This document shows positions 8,702-16,929 of a stretch of DNA of 64,000 nt, in pieces; position 1 is the stretch's first letter, and each line of letters opens with the position of its first letter. The notes beneath the pieces are model-generated. The model did not search any database. It was not told the origin of the DNA and saw only the letters and a program-made list of their open reading frames with translations. The stretch lies in NCBI RefSeq assembly GCF_041060425.1, contig NZ_JAULBC010000007.1, positions 372,001-436,000 of the forward strand, written 5' to 3'. The stretch comes from Danxiaibacter flavus. GTDB lineage: Bacteria; Bacteroidota; Bacteroidia; Chitinophagales; Chitinophagaceae. Both the position numbers and the translations under genes were made by a program.

Positions 8702-10333
8702 CTATTTGACAATACTTATAACAACCTTGCCCGAGCGCACCCTGTTTACCCGTAAAGCATAATCACCATTGCCAAGATTTTTTATTGTATAACTATCATG
8801 CCCACCCCTTAAAGTGTCTAAAATCTTTTCTCCATCAAGGGTTATTTCAACTGGTTTAAAAGAAAGGCGCAGGTAATCCGTGCCGTCTTTTTCCCTCGCT
8901 TTATAGGTAACGTTCTTGTGGCTATAAACCACATCCGTCAAAACGCTTGTTGAATAAAGAATATGGTTTTCATGTGCAGGCGCCCATTCGGGAATGGCGG
9001 CAAACACATGGTAAAACATCCTGGGGCCTTCGCCATAGCAATCGGACCACCACGAATGCACATCTTTACTCACAGGGCTTTCAAAGGCCTTACCACTTTC
9101 ATCATTGCAATAAGTAACCCAGTTCAGAGAACGGAACGCTTTTTCTTTATAAACTTCATCGCCTGAAACTGCATACCAGGCCGCGCATTGGGCAGCATAT
9201 CTTGCGGTTTGGTAATCCATCTTTGGCATAAAATCAACTTGCTCACTTACAAGGTTGGCTCCCCACAGCGTGGAAGGCTCGCCGGGCGCAGACTTGGTGA
9301 TGAAATTATCCTCTGTCCATTTTATCAAACGCGGAAGGGTGTTCTTCCATCCGGGATCAAAATCCCTGGAATCAGCAATAAACAGTCCTGCATTGCTGGC
9401 GCTCATATTACTGAGATTGCGTGTGCCCTGTGTAAGATTATCCGTATGTCCATCTACCCATAAACCGTTTTGTACGGGATACTTCAACAACCAGTCTCTC
9501 ACATTTTCCAATGCTGTTTTATAAGCACCTGTTTCACCGGCATCATCTGCTATCAGCATTTTTAACAGCCTGATACAACCAAACCAGTTGGTGCCATAAT
9601 CAGACACTACTTTCCCCGTACGCATGTTTACCACATAAGGCCAGGGGGACCGGGTAGCATTGCCCGGAGCAATTTTTTTCGCCAGCACATTGGCGACATT
9701 GATCGCGGCTTCCTTGTATTTTTTATCTCCGTAAAAAAGATAAGCGCGATAAAAGGTTGCACCTATATCGCCGGCATGGTCTACCTGCACATCGTCAGTT
9801 GAAAATCTTTTCGCGGTGGTAAAACCGCGGTACTCGGTCTCGCCGGCGTCTGATCCTGTCTGTGGAAACCCTGGCCAGGTATAGCCGGCAGGGGTTATTC
9901 CATGCGCAAGGCTATAATCTATCAAGCCTTTCGTAATGGTCAGCGGTTTCATATCGCCCGTGTAGGCATAGAAGGAAACTGCGGATTCAAACCAGTTCGG
10001 AATTTTTTCACCAACATCATTCATCCAGCTATCCGGCATCAGCCCATGGTCCGAATCGATAAAAGCGCAATAAAAATAATACTGTGGATAAGAAGACCGT
10101 GGTGCTGGCCCCGGGCTCATAGGCACCTTTGTTTCCATAAAATTCCAGCGGAGCCGGAGGAAATGATCATAAGCGTTCGATGCATTATTTTTCCATGGAA
10201 GTAGTTTCCCTTTGTCGTCCAATTGTACAATGTGTCCACAAAGTGTGTTGTCAGTATAATATTGCGCGCCCACGCGCAGTCCCAACAAACAAGGTAAAAT
10301 AAAGAAGATGCTGTATTTGATCGTTGCACGCAT
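8702..10333 (-). CDS. Secreted (alpha/alpha)-barrel-like protein of unrecognised family
   Basis: A 543-residue protein with a clear signal peptide (hydrophobic core ending at VGAQ, residue 24). I do not recognise a named family with certainty. The repeated helical pairs rich in Trp, Tyr and His (GDIGATFYRAYLFYGDKKY, ASNAGLFIADSRDF, AWYAVSGDEVYKEKA, WWSDCYGEGPRMFYH) look like the (alpha/alpha)6-barrel of glycoside hydrolases, lyases or uronyl epimerases. A short beta-sandwich-like tail follows from about residue 465. It is the last gene of the first utilisation locus, 29 bases after the DUF4380 gene. Inferred: it acts on the locus glycan outside the cell or in the periplasm. Confidence 0.7.
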   Translation of the reverse strand: MRATIKYSIFFILPCLLGLRVGAQYYTDNTLCGHIVQLDDKGKLLPWKNNASNAYDHFLRLRWNFMETKVPMSPGPAPRSSYPQYYFYCAFIDSDHGLMPDSWMNDVGEKIPNWFESAVSFYAYTGDMKPLTITKGLIDYSLAHGITPAGYTWPGFPQTGSDAGETEYRGFTTAKRFSTDDVQVDHAGDIGATFYRAYLFYGDKKYKEAAINVANVLAKKIAPGNATRSPWPYVVNMRTGKVVSDYGTNWFGCIRLLKMLIADDAGETGAYKTALENVRDWLLKYPVQNGLWVDGHTDNLTQGTRNLSNMSASNAGLFIADSRDFDPGWKNTLPRLIKWTEDNFITKSAPGEPSTLWGANLVSEQVDFMPKMDYQTARYAAQCAAWYAVSGDEVYKEKAFRSLNWVTYCNDESGKAFESPVSKDVHSWWSDCYGEGPRMFYHVFAAIPEWAPAHENHILYSTSVLTDVVYSHKNVTYKAREKDGTDYLRLSFKPVEITLDGEKILDTLRGGHDSYTIKNLGNGDYALRVNRVRSGKVVISIVK

Positions 10334-10362
10334 GTTGATTCATTTAGAAGCTAAAAGATGTT

Positions 10363-11274
10363 TTATTGAATAACGAAAGAACGGACCAGGGGAAGAAGAA
10401 TATCATCAATCGATTGCTCTGTTCCGGGTAGTGTTGCTTCAGCCAGCAACCAGTGCTCTGTATGTTCAATTGTCTCACCGGGCGCCAGCGTCGACAAAGG
10501 ACCAAGTGTTTCTATTTCAAGATAATTTCCATTAATGTAGATCTCATTATTACAGTTGTAATCGGGATATACGGCCGACGGATCAAAACTGATTTTTTTA
10601 ATCAGCACTTCATTATTTAAACAGTAAGCCATCCAGCCCTGCCTGTTGGTTACACCAATTTTTTGTTCCGATGTGTATAAGGCATCCTGTTTTGCGCAGA
10701 TATATTTCTCTCCCCATGTCCATCTCGGGTCATTCATTTTTGTGTAGTGCCATAGCGCCAGTGAGCGTGCGGGCAACAAATAAGCATCTCCTTCCCCAAA
10801 CGGCTCCTGCGGCAATATAGCCGTGCCTCCGGGGGAGAGCATGGTGATTGGCCACACGGACAATTGCACATCGCGCTCGTTTTGGTTTGTTACGCGATGT
10901 ACCACTGTGAGCTCGGCCGAATCGCGGGATAGCGTGAGATCCATTTCTTTTACTATTCCTGTAACGGATTCCCTGTGCTGGATCAAAGTGACATTATTGT
11001 CACACGCAAAATACTGCACCATATCATTATCCGGGCTATAACTAAATGGTATGGCCTCCGGTGCCAGCCACAAACGGTGTCCGCCGTAAATGCGCCACTC
11101 ATCTCCACCTGCAGTGCCCCGGTGTGACGGCACCAGGTATAAAAAATCCTGGCCATTTATAAAGCCGAATTTCACGATGCGCGGACCTACATCAGTGGTA
11201 ACAATCAACTCCACGCGATCATTGTAGAGCCTGATGCAGTTGGGCCAGCCCCCGTAACTTATTTTTTCATACAT
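10363..11274 (-). CDS. DUF4380 protein (galactose-mutarotase-like fold)
   Basis: The sequence YEKISYGGWPNCIRLYND, then TTDVGPRIVKFGF and IYGGHRLWLAPE, matches the DUF4380 family, whose fold resembles aldose 1-epimerases and other carbohydrate-binding beta-sandwiches. No signal peptide, so cytoplasmic. I chose the ATG at 11274 (303 residues), which overlaps the end of the upstream peptidase gene by 8 bases. An earlier in-frame ATG at 11301 would add nine residues and more overlap. The family function is not established. The HRLW histidine and the surrounding aromatic residues could bind a sugar. It lies between a peptidase and a barrel enzyme in the locus. Confidence 0.82.
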   Translation of the reverse strand: MYEKISYGGWPNCIRLYNDRVELIVTTDVGPRIVKFGFINGQDFLYLVPSHRGTAGGDEWRIYGGHRLWLAPEAIPFSYSPDNDMVQYFACDNNVTLIQHRESVTGIVKEMDLTLSRDSAELTVVHRVTNQNERDVQLSVWPITMLSPGGTAILPQEPFGEGDAYLLPARSLALWHYTKMNDPRWTWGEKYICAKQDALYTSEQKIGVTNRQGWMAYCLNNEVLIKKISFDPSAVYPDYNCNNEIYINGNYLEIETLGPLSTLAPGETIEHTEHWLLAEATLPGTEQSIDDILLPLVRSFVIQ

Positions 11275-12418
11275 GCGCTGATGGTTGTGTTTGCTGTTCA
11301 AAAGAGTGGTTAAATGTTGTCAGCACTTCGCACCCGTCATCCGTTACCGCTACCAGGTGTTCCAGTCTTATTCCAAAGTCATCTTTATACACCGCAGGCT
11401 CCAGGGCGATGACCATTCCCGGTTGTAATAGCATTGTATTGTAAGGTGTAATGCGGGGTTCTTCATGATAAACAACTCCCACACCATGGCCGCCGTGATG
11501 TTCAAAGTTTCCGGCCGCCTGAAGATGGCGACGCATGGCGCTATCCACCTCCTTTGCCTGCACGCCCGGGCGAATGGTGTTGATCCCAATTTCGAGCGCC
11601 TCCCTTACAAGATTGAAAGTGTTTTGTTGTTCGGTTGTTGGCATTCCCACCGCAATGGTGCTGCAGGAATCGCCCCAATATCCGTTGAGGCAAGGCGTAA
11701 AGTCGCTGAGAATAAGATCGCCTTCGTTGATTATTTTATTCGTGGGCAATCCGCCGCCAGTGGCTGTTGAAGCCCCGCTAACAAAGTCTGCCATAAGCGG
11801 CACCCTTGTACCGGCAGCTTCTTCTATTTGGCGCCGAACGAGGTTAAAAAGTTCCAGCTCACTCATACCGCTCCGGGCAAGCCGTAACACAGCTGACTGC
11901 CCAATATCACTTAGCCTGGCACTCTGCCGGATAAGTGCTATTTCATCTGCGTCTTTAATGATCCTCAGGCCGGCTATATCGGCGGTTATATCAACCAGTT
12001 CAACCGCGGGATACCGCGAACCCAGGAAAAGCAGCAGGCTTGCCGGAAGCGCATTTGGTTCAACACCCAACCTGCCTGTCTTTATTCCAAGCTGTTTGAA
12101 AGTTTCATCCAGTTGAAAAACGAATTGATTAACGGCGTCAATGTCCTTTTGATACACGTAGCTTTCATAAGTACTGATAGAAATAGCGGGGTGAATAAAA
12201 GGCAACTGCTGTGTTTCATTATCCGCAAGTATAAGGCCGGCCTGTAGCTCCGGTCCAACAACCAGGGCGGCGGGTAACAATTGAAACGGGGACAAGCCGT
12301 GCTCAAAATAAAAAAAATAGCCACTCAAATATTTTAGCGAAGCAAAAGAAGTGATAAGGAATGCATCCAGTTTCTTCGCTTTTTGTATTGCTTTTAATTT
12401 TTGAATCCTGTTTTCCAA
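11267..12418 (-). CDS. M24-family metallopeptidase (Xaa-Pro aminopeptidase type)
   Basis: A 383-residue protein with a creatinase-like N-terminal domain (about 1-130) and a pita-bread C-terminal domain. The five metal ligands of family M24 are visible in order: Asp in LSDFTPCL, Asp in WGDSCST, His in GHGVGVVYHEEP, Glu in ALEPAVY and Glu in IRLEHLV. No signal peptide, so cytoplasmic. Inferred: release of an N-terminal residue before proline, or hydrolysis of a creatine/betaine-like compound, as some M24 members in catabolic clusters do. A peptidase is not typical for a glycan locus, so its role here is unclear. Confidence 0.88.
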   Translation of the reverse strand: MENRIQKLKAIQKAKKLDAFLITSFASLKYLSGYFFYFEHGLSPFQLLPAALVVGPELQAGLILADNETQQLPFIHPAISISTYESYVYQKDIDAVNQFVFQLDETFKQLGIKTGRLGVEPNALPASLLLFLGSRYPAVELVDITADIAGLRIIKDADEIALIRQSARLSDIGQSAVLRLARSGMSELELFNLVRRQIEEAAGTRVPLMADFVSGASTATGGGLPTNKIINEGDLILSDFTPCLNGYWGDSCSTIAVGMPTTEQQNTFNLVREALEIGINTIRPGVQAKEVDSAMRRHLQAAGNFEHHGGHGVGVVYHEEPRITPYNTMLLQPGMVIALEPAVYKDDFGIRLEHLVAVTDDGCEVLTTFNHSFEQQTQPSAHV

Positions 12419-12493
12419 ATTACTTTTTTTAAGAGGATGATATCTGAATTGAATGTTTGTTAATTCAATGTCGTTTAGTCAAGCGTATTTATA

Positions 12494-12646
12494 GCTCCAG
12501 CGGAGCTTCCTGTTTGCAGGAGATCAGGATTTTAAAAATGTCATCGGACTCCAGTGAAGTCTCCTGTAACGCTTTACAGGAAGCTCCCAATTGAGCCTAG
12601 AGAATCTATTTTTTTTCTTTCTACAAACAGGAAGCTCCTACGGAGC
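12494..12646. repeat. Inverted pair of a dispersed palindromic repeat
   Basis: Copy one (12494-12519) reads GCTCCAGCGGAGCTTCCTGT then TTGCAG. Copy two (12621-12646) is its near-perfect reverse complement (CTACAAACAGGAAGCTCCTA then CGGAGC). Between them a third related hairpin occurs (TCCTGTAA 12562-12569 with TTACAGGA 12574-12581, followed by AGCTCCC). The 820-base gap 12419-13238 has no supportable gene and is built mainly from such repeats. They split the utilisation locus between the peptidase and dehydratase genes. Confidence 0.7.
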
Positions 12647-12737
12647 AACACAAGCAAAGTATCTTAACTAAATGACATTATGCTTTAGTTGAGAGTTGTC
12701 ATACCAAACGCTCGTAAAATATCACCATCTGTTCGAT

Positions 12738-12879
12738 ATTTGGGAGACCTCTCCTATCGTCGAGGTGACAATGCGGTTGCTGACTTGCTCAATATTATAT
12801 ACTTGTTATCGATGCTGTTGTGATTACTTTTTCTGACAAGCCATCATCGTCATATCGACAACAGGAGATATCTCCCAAA
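12738..12879. repeat. Two opposed copies of a GTCAnnTCGACnAnAGGAGA-type repeat
   Basis: Forward copy: 12849-12879, starting GTCATATCGACAACAGGAGA and ending TATCTCCCAAA. Reverse copy: 12738-12770, whose complement starts TGTCACCTCGACGATAGGAG and ends with a CTCCCAAA block. They share the GTCA-TCGAC-AGGAGA-TCTCCCAAA frame. Such sequences are familiar as dispersed intergenic repeats in Bacteroidota (recalled, not searched). Confidence 0.65.
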
Positions 12880-12991
12880 GTTGAGAATGTCTGCCCGGCT
12901 AAATGACATTGAGCTAAAGCGCGCCTGAATGCAGAGCGGGCAGGCAGACGGCAATGAATCAAAGGCAACAATAGTATCCGCGGCGTCGATA

Positions 12992-13127
12992 GTCCGTAGG
13001 ACTTTAAGCTCAATAGAAGCTGAAACACGCAAGGGCTTCCTTGTCCGTAGGACATTAACCTTTTTTATTTGGTTGAAGCCCTAACGGGCTACGATGTCCA
13101 GGATTCGACCATTTCTATTGAGCTTAA
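12992..13127. repeat. Direct and inverted short repeats upstream of 13.2 kb
   Basis: GTCCGTAGGACTTTA (12992-13006) and GTCCGTAGGACATTA (13043-13057) are direct repeats with an internal GTCC/GGAC palindrome. TTAAGCTCAATAGAA (13004-13018) is a perfect inverted repeat with 13113-13127. AGCCCTAACGGGCT (13077-13090) is another palindrome. Nothing in the stretch looks coding. Confidence 0.65.
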
Positions 13128-13238
13128 TTCCCTACGGGAAAACCTGCCACTGTTCCATAATCAGTCATTGGCACGACAGCAGCGTTATCCCGAATGTCGA
13201 TCGTGACGATTCTTAACTAACCGGCATTGACTTGTTAA

Positions 13239-14357
13239 TTACATCGACACACCATATTTGTCGATCACTTCCTGGTTCAATGTAATCCCTAGTCCCGGCG
13301 CCGTCGGCACACTTACGTATCCATCTTTTAATTCAAATGGTGTTTCCAGTATACCCTTACGTATAGGCGATTCTGTCACCGAAAATTCCAGTACCGGCGC
13401 ATTGGGAACAGCAGCAATTAAATGAATAGAGGCGGCCACCAGGATGCCGGTTTTAAAAGCGTGCGGCACACATAAAATATTCTTGTCCGCAGCCATCGTC
13501 GCAATCTTTTTTGCCTCGGTCAAACCACCGCAACGTGACATGTCAGGCTGAATTACATCCACATGTGTTTCATTGATCAGGCGCGCAAATGCCAGTCTGC
13601 CGCTTTCTTCTTCGCCGGTGGCGATCCTGAGTGTAGTGGCTTCGGTTAGTTTTTTGTAACCAGTATAATCTTCCGCAGGCAGTGCTTCTTCCAGCCAGTA
13701 AATATTCAGTTGTTCCAATGCTTTGGCTACATAAATAGCCTCCTTCAGGCGGTAGCGTTTGCCAATATCAATCATGATATCCATCTTGTCTCCGGCTGCT
13801 TTCCGCGCAGCCTTAATAAGGCTGATATCAAAATGAACATCATATCCGAGTGGTCCCCACCCGAACTTTAATGCAGTGTAACCCAATGCGGCATGCTTCT
13901 CCACCATTCTGGTTACTTCATCTGCATTTTCCGGCATTAGTGCGCTGGCATAGGCCCTGGCTTTATCTGCATAACTTCCGCCCAGTAATTTGTGTACGGG
14001 CTTTCCAACCGCTTTTCCCATAATATCCCATATCGCCATGTCAATGCCGCTCATTACATGCATTACAGGGCCAAAGCGGCCGTAGTAATATGTCTTTGCC
14101 CACATATTGTTCCAGATCTGTTCATAATCAAAAGGGTCGCTGCCCACTACCACTTCTCTCAACCCATAGCAGGTGCCGTGGGACATGTATGCGTCAACGA
14201 CCGCTTTTCCAACAAAAGGTGCGGTATCTACTTCCCCGTAACCGGTGATGCCTTCATCAGTCTCAACAGTAATAATTAAATCGTCCTGGGTGCCGTCTGC
14301 TGCGTCTGAAATATTTGGAAGACGAAGCACCGTGGCTGTTACATTGGTGATCTTCAT
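13239..14357 (-). CDS. Enolase-superfamily (mandelate racemase subgroup) sugar-acid dehydratase/epimerase
   Basis: A 372-residue cytoplasmic enzyme with a capping domain (about 1-125) and a barrel. The superfamily residues are present: Lys164 (ALKFGW), metal ligands Asp197 (MIDIGK), Glu223/224 (WLEEALP) and Glu249/250 (TGEEE), and the Asp272 (IQPDMSRCGG) plus His299 (VPHAF) dyad of the mandelate racemase subgroup. The usual second Lys of the K-x-K motif is absent (K-F-G). By family, the reaction is abstraction of the proton beside a carboxylate, most often dehydrating a sugar acid to a 2-keto-3-deoxy acid. An SDR, an RraA-like aldolase and a transporter in the same operon support acid-sugar breakdown. 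Its start overlaps the transporter stop by four bases. Confidence 0.9.
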   Translation of the reverse strand: MKITNVTATVLRLPNISDAADGTQDDLIITVETDEGITGYGEVDTAPFVGKAVVDAYMSHGTCYGLREVVVGSDPFDYEQIWNNMWAKTYYYGRFGPVMHVMSGIDMAIWDIMGKAVGKPVHKLLGGSYADKARAYASALMPENADEVTRMVEKHAALGYTALKFGWGPLGYDVHFDISLIKAARKAAGDKMDIMIDIGKRYRLKEAIYVAKALEQLNIYWLEEALPAEDYTGYKKLTEATTLRIATGEEESGRLAFARLINETHVDVIQPDMSRCGGLTEAKKIATMAADKNILCVPHAFKTGILVAASIHLIAAVPNAPVLEFSVTESPIRKGILETPFELKDGYVSVPTAPGLGITLNQEVIDKYGVSM

Positions 14358-15364
14358 TGGTGACTTTTATTAATGATGTGAATTTTTTTTTGTGTTAGAT
14401 CACTTTTAATCCTGTTGCCTTTACTTGTTTTACGAAAGAAAGCCAGCAACCTGCTTTCATATACGGTTACCATCAGCGTGCCGGCGAAAATGATCACACC
14501 ACCGGCGGCCATTGCTGCGGTCATCTTTTCGCCAAGCAACAGGATGCCGAGTAGTGCGATGAAAAACGGCAGCAGGTAATTACCGAGTATTGCCTGTGTT
14601 ACATCCATTCTTTTCAGGATGTAAAAGAAGAGGAGCATGGATACGCCATACACAATAAAACTCAGTTCCAGCAGGCCGAAAAGAACAGTAGCGCCGGCAT
14701 GCATGATCGCGGATAAGTGCAGTGGCTCTACCCATATCAACAAGGGAATGCAGGCAATACTTCCTATCACGGAACAATACACGAGTATTTCCAGCTCGGT
14801 AAAATTTTTGTCAATCAGCAGTTTGCTGTATGTATTAAAAAAAGCGGCGCAAGCGCAGGCAACCAAAAAAATAAGGTTGCCTTTGAAATAGGCGCCTTCC
14901 GAAAAACTTGCGCCTTTAATATCCGGCAATGATGTTAATAAAACGCCGCCAAGGGCAATAATGAAGCCGGCTATTCTTACAACGTTCAATTTTTCTTTCA
15001 GCAGAACCGAAGCAAATACAGCAACAAGCACAGGAATCGTTAACGTAATGATCCCGGCGTTTGACGCCAGTGTAAGTGTAGAACCAACCGTATACAGGTA
15101 CTGCATTAAAAAGATGCCGATGAGCCCGGGCATAATAAAATACCTGAGATCCTTCCATGTGCGGCGATCAGTTGCTTTTCTTTTTTTGTTCTGCACCCAT
15201 AAAAAAGGAATAAACAAAACGGTGCTTATGAGCATCGGCACAAATGCAATCGTCATTGGGCCAAGTTTATCACCTATTAATCGAATGACCGGCACCTGTG
15301 TTGCCCACATAAAATTTACGACAATGATCAGGATCCAGTCGCTTGCCTTTTGCATTTTAAGCAT
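14354..15364 (-). CDS. DMT-superfamily (EamA) transporter
   Basis: A 336-residue inner-membrane protein with about ten hydrophobic segments arranged as two EamA repeats (for example LILIVVNFMWATQVPVIRLIG at the start of the first, shown here shortened in sense, and AAFFNTYSKLLI at the start of the second). Family members export or import small metabolites. Placement between an SDR and a sugar-acid dehydratase suggests import of the acid or its precursor (inference). Met4 is an alternative start. The last base pairs overlap the dehydratase start (ATGA), indicating coupled translation. Confidence 0.9.
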   Translation of the reverse strand: MLKMQKASDWILIIVVNFMWATQVPVIRLIGDKLGPMTIAFVPMLISTVLFIPFLWVQNKKRKATDRRTWKDLRYFIMPGLIGIFLMQYLYTVGSTLTLASNAGIITLTIPVLVAVFASVLLKEKLNVVRIAGFIIALGGVLLTSLPDIKGASFSEGAYFKGNLIFLVACACAAFFNTYSKLLIDKNFTELEILVYCSVIGSIACIPLLIWVEPLHLSAIMHAGATVLFGLLELSFIVYGVSMLLFFYILKRMDVTQAILGNYLLPFFIALLGILLLGEKMTAAMAAGGVIIFAGTLMVTVYESRLLAFFRKTSKGNRIKSDLTQKKIHIINKSHQ

Positions 15365-15396
15365 AGTATCTCTGTTATTAATGGAGCATAAAAGAA

Positions 15397-16167
15397 TTAT
15401 TTGGGAGGCATGCCCGAGCCGAAGCCTCCATCCACTACATAAGCGGAACCGGTAACAAAAGAAGCGTCATCGCTGGCCAGAAATACCGCCACCTGCGCCA
15501 CTTCTTCTGCTTTTCCAATGCGCCATAAGGCGTGTAGCTTGCCAGCTTCGGCGCGTGCCTTTGCAGGATCGGCCTGAATTTGAAAATAGCCTTCTGCAAG
15601 CCCGGTATCAATATAGCCGGGGCAAATACAGTTCACCCGTACACCTTCATGTCCATGATCTATTGCCATTGCTTTTGTTAGTCCGATAATGGCTGCTTTG
15701 GTAGCACAATATCCTGCACAAGCGGGTTCGACAAAAAACCCGTTTACGGACGACAGGCTCACAATGTTGCCGCGGCTCGCTTTCAGATGAGGCAGGAACA
15801 GTTTTGAACAAAGAAAGATGCCACCAACGTTAATCGCCATCTGCCTGTTCCATTCTTCAAAACTGGTGTCTTCTACTGTCTTGTTCACCTGTATGGCTGC
15901 GCTGTTTATCAGGGCATGTACCTTGCCGTACTGTTGTATTGTTTTTTCAACAAGCGAAGCAACGCTTGACGGATCAGACACATCGGTTTTACAGGCAAGG
16001 GCATTGCGGCCCGCTGCCTGTATCAGTTTTTCTGTTTCACTAGCGCCTTCTTCATTAATATCGGCAATAATTATATTCGCGCCTTCTTCGGCGCATTTGA
16101 TGGCACAGGCGCGCCCTATTCCCGATCCGCCACCAGTGACCACAACTGTCCGGTTCTGTAATTTCAT
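15397..16167 (-). CDS. SDR-family NAD(P)-dependent oxidoreductase
   Basis: A classical 256-residue short-chain dehydrogenase. The cofactor motif TGGGSGIG lies at residues 11-18, the NSAA motif at 88-91 and the catalytic Ser140, Tyr153 and Lys157 in LSSVNGF and YCATK. Asp36 after the second strand (IIADIN) favours NAD over NADP. The C-terminal SAYVVDGGFG is typical of sugar and polyol dehydrogenases. Expected role in this locus: oxidation of a free sugar to its lactone or acid, which the enolase-superfamily enzyme could then dehydrate (inference). Confidence 0.92.
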   Translation of the reverse strand: MKLQNRTVVVTGGGSGIGRACAIKCAEEGANIIIADINEEGASETEKLIQAAGRNALACKTDVSDPSSVASLVEKTIQQYGKVHALINSAAIQVNKTVEDTSFEEWNRQMAINVGGIFLCSKLFLPHLKASRGNIVSLSSVNGFFVEPACAGYCATKAAIIGLTKAMAIDHGHEGVRVNCICPGYIDTGLAEGYFQIQADPAKARAEAGKLHALWRIGKAEEVAQVAVFLASDDASFVTGSAYVVDGGFGSGMPPK

Positions 16168-16178
16168 GATAACTTATT

Positions 16179-16862
16179 TTATAAAACTTTGTAGGTATCG
16201 TACACTTCTTTTAATGATTTTCCGGCGAGCAGGGCTGCCCTGGACAAATTTTCGGCACCCACTTTTTCCGTCGCTTTTTGAATCACTTCTTTTTCTACAG
16301 CCTGCGGGATCACGACAATGCCATCGAAATCTGCAAAGATCAAATCACCCGGATGCACCAGCACCTGTCCGCATGTCACAGGTACGTCGTATGCCATCAC
16401 AAGTCCCCTTCCTTTTGAATCCAGGGGCCTGATGCCGGCATAGAATACCGGGAAATTCATATCGATTATTTTGATGCAATCCCTGATCTGGCTATCGCAA
16501 ACGCAACCTGCCACTCCTTTTCTTTTTGCGAGTGTAGACATCAGTTCGCCCCAGGGTGCATTTGTACTGTTGACATCTGTAGAATGGACCACTACATCAT
16601 TTTCATGGAGCGAATCCATGACTTCAATTTCGAGCTTATACGGATTGTCCTCATCCACGTAGTCCACTTCTTCCCAGAGCAATGTTCTTGCCCTGCCCAC
16701 AAATCCGCAGTTACGGATATCGGGCAGGAGTGGTCTTAACCGGTGATGCATTGCCTGGTTCCGGTAGCCTAATTCATCCAGTATATCGCAAATAGCAGCC
16801 GTATAAAGATCCGGCGAAATGCCTTTCAGAAAGTCACGGTCAAAATCCGATTCATGTACCAT
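16179..16862 (-). CDS. RraA-family protein (HMG-aldolase/decarboxylase-like)
   Basis: A 227-residue protein of the RraA/HMG aldolase fold. The family core is visible as GVAGCVCDSQIRDCIKI (the Arg-Asp pair that binds metal and substrate) and PGDLIFADFDGIVVIP. Members are class II pyruvate aldolases or oxaloacetate decarboxylases; true RraA regulators of RNase E are restricted mainly to proteobacteria. Next to an SDR and a dehydratase, a retro-aldol step on a 2-keto-3-deoxy acid is a plausible role (inference). It lies 11 bases before the SDR gene in one operon. Confidence 0.88.
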   Translation of the reverse strand: MVHESDFDRDFLKGISPDLYTAAICDILDELGYRNQAMHHRLRPLLPDIRNCGFVGRARTLLWEEVDYVDEDNPYKLEIEVMDSLHENDVVVHSTDVNSTNAPWGELMSTLAKRKGVAGCVCDSQIRDCIKIIDMNFPVFYAGIRPLDSKGRGLVMAYDVPVTCGQVLVHPGDLIFADFDGIVVIPQAVEKEVIQKATEKVGAENLSRAALLAGKSLKEVYDTYKVL

Positions 16863-16929
16863 ATTGTTTTTTTATCAGATGATTTTTTAAAAGTTTTTTT
16901 TGCTAGTCGCATGAATAGCATGATACACA

